From an uncultured Aequorivita sp. (lineage in GTDB: Bacteria > Bacteroidota > Bacteroidia > Flavobacteriales > Flavobacteriaceae), in contig CAKZLK010000017.1 of assembly GCA_937125455.1 (NCBI GenBank), positions 124,001 through 188,000 on the forward strand: a DNA stretch of 64,000 bases. The letters are read 5' to 3'. The position numbers were made by a program, and so were the translations under genes. Shown piece after piece: positions 61,579 to 64,000 of the stretch; position 1 is the stretch's first letter, and the number at the start of each line of letters is the position of its first letter. The notes under the pieces are model-generated. The model ran no database searches and was not told where the DNA came from. It worked only from the letters and a program-made list of their open reading frames with translations.

Positions 61579-61629
61579 TGTGGTTTAGAAATAGACCGAT
61601 GAGAAGCTTTTCCTAAATGGAGAGGCTTT
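61579..61629 (+). ncRNA. Structured repeat, copy C (terminator)
   Basis: Carries the 31-bp sequence shared with copies A and B (61579-61609) and a terminator with arms around TTTCC-TAAAT-GGAGAGG. It lies 45 bp after the DUF2231 stop and just before the fhs duplicate region. No tRNA 3' end precedes it. Confidence 0.5.
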
Positions 61630-62045
61630 TTTTGTTTTTAATAGCCTCTATAACAACTAAAATCTAAAAACATACCCCGCCTTTTTAAATGTAATTCAAT
61701 CTCTTTTCAAGATTTTTCTGTAATCTGCTGGTTTATTATTAACTTGGATACCTCTTAAAATCAAAAACAACTATGTCCGATCTTGAAATTGCAAAAAAAA
61801 TAGAACTAAAACACATTACCACTATCGCTCAAAAACTTGGCCTGAAGGCAGACGATATTGAAATGTATGGGAAGTATAAAGCCAAACTTCCCCTTGCTAA
61901 AATTGATTTAAAAAAAGCGGCAGCGAGCAATCTAATCTTGGTCACGGCTATTTCTCCAACCCCAGCTGGGGAAGGAAAAACTACCATGTCTATCGGACTT
62001 TCCGAAGGACTGAATCAACTGGGAAAGAAAACAGTGGTTGTGCTT
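61624..62045 (+). repeat. fhs 5' region, copy 2 (intact gene)
   Basis: Partner of 55788-56211. This copy continues into full-length fhs. Flanking duplication suggests that the 5.8-kb cluster between them was added or rearranged here. Confidence 0.9.
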
Positions 62046-63440
62046 AGGGAGCCCTCACTTGGGCCCGTTTTTGGAATTAAAGGCGGAGCGACAGGAGGTG
62101 GCTATTCGCAGGTATTGCCTATGGAAGATATTAACCTGCATTTCACAGGTGATTTCTCCGCAATTGAAAAGGCACACAATTTGCTTTCCGCCGTAATAGA
62201 TAATAATATTCAAAGTAGAACCAATTCCCTTGGCATCGATGCCCGAACGGTAACGTGGAAAAGGGTGATGGATATGAACGATCGCTCCCTGCGCAACATT
62301 GTTATTGGGCTTGGAGGAACTACTTCGGGAGTGCCTAGAGAGACAGGTTTCGATATCACCGCCGCATCAGAGATTATGGCCATTTTGTGCTTGGCAAACG
62401 ACATGGAAGACTTGAAAAAGCGCATGGGTGCTATCTTTATAGGCTATACTATGGATCGTAAACCAGTGTATGCGCGTGAGTTAAAAGTGGAAGGCGCTAT
62501 GGCGGCACTACTCAAGGATGCAATCAAACCGAATTTGGTACAGACCATAGAAGGTAACCCTGCTATTATTCACGGCGGACCCTTTGCGAACATCGCACAG
62601 GGAACTAATTCTGTGATTGCAACCCGAATGGGAATGACTTTAGGCGATTACACCGTTACCGAAGCTGGTTTTGGAGCCGATTTGGGTGCCGAAAAATTTC
62701 TAGATATAAAATGCCAAAGCGCGGGCCTTTCTCCAAAAGCAGTTGTGATTACTACTACTATTAGAGCGCTTAAATATCACGGAGGCGCCGATTTAAAATC
62801 GTTAACCGAACCCAATGTGGATGCCTTGCTAAAAGGAATCCCCAATCTTGAAAAGCACTTGGAGAATGTGCGTCAATTCAATATCATCCCTATTATTGCC
62901 ATCAATAGGTTTGTGACTGATAGCGATGAGGAGATTGCCGCTATTGAAGCGTTCGCAAAAAAGAATAATGTTCGAGTAGCCCTAGCTGAAGTTTGGGAGA
63001 AAGGTGGAAAAGGAGCACTGGATTTAGCCAGGCAGGTTGTTGAGGTTGTAGGATCAGGAGAATCCAACTTTAAACCCCTTTATAGCTGGGATATGGATAT
63101 GACTTCAAAAATAGAAACCATAGCCACTAAAATATACGGAGCTAAGAGTGTTGATTATAGTGCAGTAGCACGCAAAAACCTTAGGACAATAACAGCTTTA
63201 GGACTAGATCATTTGCCCGTTTGTATTGCAAAAACCCAAAAATCACTGTCAGACGATCCAACGCTAATAGGCCGTCCAAGAGACTTCACCATTACCATTC
63301 GTGAGATTGAAATCGCTGCGGGAGCGGGCTTTGTAGTGCCAATTACAGGCGATATGATGCGTATGCCTGGTCTTCCTGCACATCCTGCTTCAGAAAATAT
63401 TAATATCGATAATGAAGGAAATATTACGGGGCTGTTTTAA
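61773..63440 (+). CDS. fhs: Formate-tetrahydrofolate ligase
   Basis: A 555-aa enzyme: formate + THF + ATP to 10-formyl-THF. The P-loop is TPAGEGKTTMSIGLSEGL (about residues 64-81), FGIKGGATGGGYSQVLPMEDINLHFTGDFSAI is the active-site loop, and VMDMNDRSLRNIVIGLGG and ITGDMMRMPGLPAHPAS are the family signatures. Length and ends are normal. The promoter and 5' part are duplicated upstream as a fragment. fdhD follows 102 bp downstream; both relate to formate metabolism. Confidence 0.97.
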   Translation: MSDLEIAKKIELKHITTIAQKLGLKADDIEMYGKYKAKLPLAKIDLKKAAASNLILVTAISPTPAGEGKTTMSIGLSEGLNQLGKKTVVVLREPSLGPVFGIKGGATGGGYSQVLPMEDINLHFTGDFSAIEKAHNLLSAVIDNNIQSRTNSLGIDARTVTWKRVMDMNDRSLRNIVIGLGGTTSGVPRETGFDITAASEIMAILCLANDMEDLKKRMGAIFIGYTMDRKPVYARELKVEGAMAALLKDAIKPNLVQTIEGNPAIIHGGPFANIAQGTNSVIATRMGMTLGDYTVTEAGFGADLGAEKFLDIKCQSAGLSPKAVVITTTIRALKYHGGADLKSLTEPNVDALLKGIPNLEKHLENVRQFNIIPIIAINRFVTDSDEEIAAIEAFAKKNNVRVALAEVWEKGGKGALDLARQVVEVVGSGESNFKPLYSWDMDMTSKIETIATKIYGAKSVDYSAVARKNLRTITALGLDHLPVCIAKTQKSLSDDPTLIGRPRDFTITIREIEIAAGAGFVVPITGDMMRMPGLPAHPASENINIDNEGNITGLF

Positions 63441-63541
63441 GTTGAGACTGAGTAAACCCATTCTTCCATCCGTATTTTAACACTGGCATCCGTTATTTTC
63501 CTTTAAATTTGGGTAACGCATCCTTTTATGTAAAAAATATC

Positions 63542-64000
63542 ATGGCAACCAGGAAATATGAAGGCAGTAAATTTGAAATGGAAGTTTCACAAAAAATTGT
63601 GGATTGGCTAACCGTTGAAGAAGCGCTTCAGATAGATATTAATGATATTCCTTTCACCGTTTCCATGAGAACACCCGGCGAAGATGAAAATCTGGTTCGT
63701 GGCTTATTGCATTCTGAAGGAATCATAAACGATGTGAATTTTATTCCCGATATTGTTCTGAAAAAAGAGAATGACGAAGGGGTGGTAACCATTGTTAATG
63801 TTACTATTCCAAAGGATAAATTAGGAGATGGCTATTCCAATAGTCGCAGCCTTTTATCGGTCTCATCTTGCGGAATCTGCGGGAAAACAGAGTTGGGAGA
63901 TCTCGCATTTGCTGGAAGCCCTATAGATGACTCCCAAAAGATTGATTTGGAGTTAATCCACCAGCTATTTGAAAAAATGAACACCTTTCAGTCAGACTTT
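63542..64000 (+). CDS. fdhD: Formate dehydrogenase accessory sulfurtransferase FdhD, 3'-truncated by window
   Basis: Open from the ATG at 63542 to the window end (153 codons, no stop), beginning MATRKYEGSKFEME. FdhD moves sulfur from IscS to the molybdopterin guanine dinucleotide cofactor before its insertion into formate dehydrogenase. Visible signatures are FTVSMRTPGEDENLVRGLLHSEG and the catalytic cysteines in LSVSSCGICGKTE. The remaining about 40% of the gene lies beyond the window. Confidence 0.93.
   Translation, partial: MATRKYEGSKFEMEVSQKIVDWLTVEEALQIDINDIPFTVSMRTPGEDENLVRGLLHSEGIINDVNFIPDIVLKKENDEGVVTIVNVTIPKDKLGDGYSNSRSLLSVSSCGICGKTELGDLAFAGSPIDDSQKIDLELIHQLFEKMNTFQSDF

Overview
The window is chromosomal DNA of a member of the Flavobacteriaceae (Bacteroidota). 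The evidence is AT-rich DNA, promoters of the Bacteroidota type (TAnnTTTG at -7, sometimes TTTG at -33), two proteins with type IX secretion C-terminal domains, family-typical genes (DUF4271, DUF4296, LuxE-like acyltransferase, DUF3050), and a DnaE with an N-terminal exonuclease domain. No rRNA, CRISPR array or intact insertion sequence was seen.

Positions 1-32,735 are housekeeping genes in short operons on both strands: pckA (5' end cut by the window), hemD, a dihydroorotase, tyrS, a PhoB/PhoR-like two-component pair, trmB, an alkyltransferase-like protein, an Mrp/NifU/ferredoxin reductase/ferredoxin group, a glutaryl-CoA dehydrogenase-like gene, rpsP-rimM, dnaE, trxA, a clpP paralogue with an NlpE-like lipoprotein, and a DUF58 gene.

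Positions 32,796-52,376 hold an integrated element of about 19.6 kb. It sits in the 3' end of a tRNA-Asp gene and is bounded by an 18-bp direct repeat of that end (32796-32813 and 52359-52376). A tyrosine integrase lies next to attL. It is followed by a replication/recombination-like module (SF2 helicase, RecA/Sak4-like ATPase, DUF3871) and then by defence cargo on the minus strand: a 1031-aa SIR2 protein and a type III restriction-modification locus. In that locus mod and res are separated by a DUF3800 gene, a small gene resembling BECR-fold RNases, and a bidirectional terminator facing a plus-strand promoter. The right part carries a RadC/JAB-type protein, a divergent XRE regulator with an operator, and an uncharacterised four-gene operon (membrane protein, two OB-fold/DUF3127-like proteins, a small protein). 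No relaxase, conjugation or capsid genes were seen, so the element probably moves with help.

Positions 52,377-61,640 look like an older, partly decayed accessory region: low-complexity tracts, a secreted FG-GAP protein, a truncated second copy of the 5' end of fhs, and a DUF5995 remnant. It also contains a compact stress-type cluster: response regulator, histidine kinase, two DUF2231 membrane proteins and a rubrerythrin-like lipoprotein. Each of the four transcription units in this cluster has a TTAAG-N6-TTAAG box 32-34 bp before a -7 element, which I read as the binding site of the cluster's own regulator. A 31-bp sequence followed by a variable terminator hairpin occurs just inside attL, just outside attR and before intact fhs, and may mark successive insertions at this locus.

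Positions 61,773-64,000 are intact fhs (formate-tetrahydrofolate ligase) and the start of fdhD (cut by the window end).
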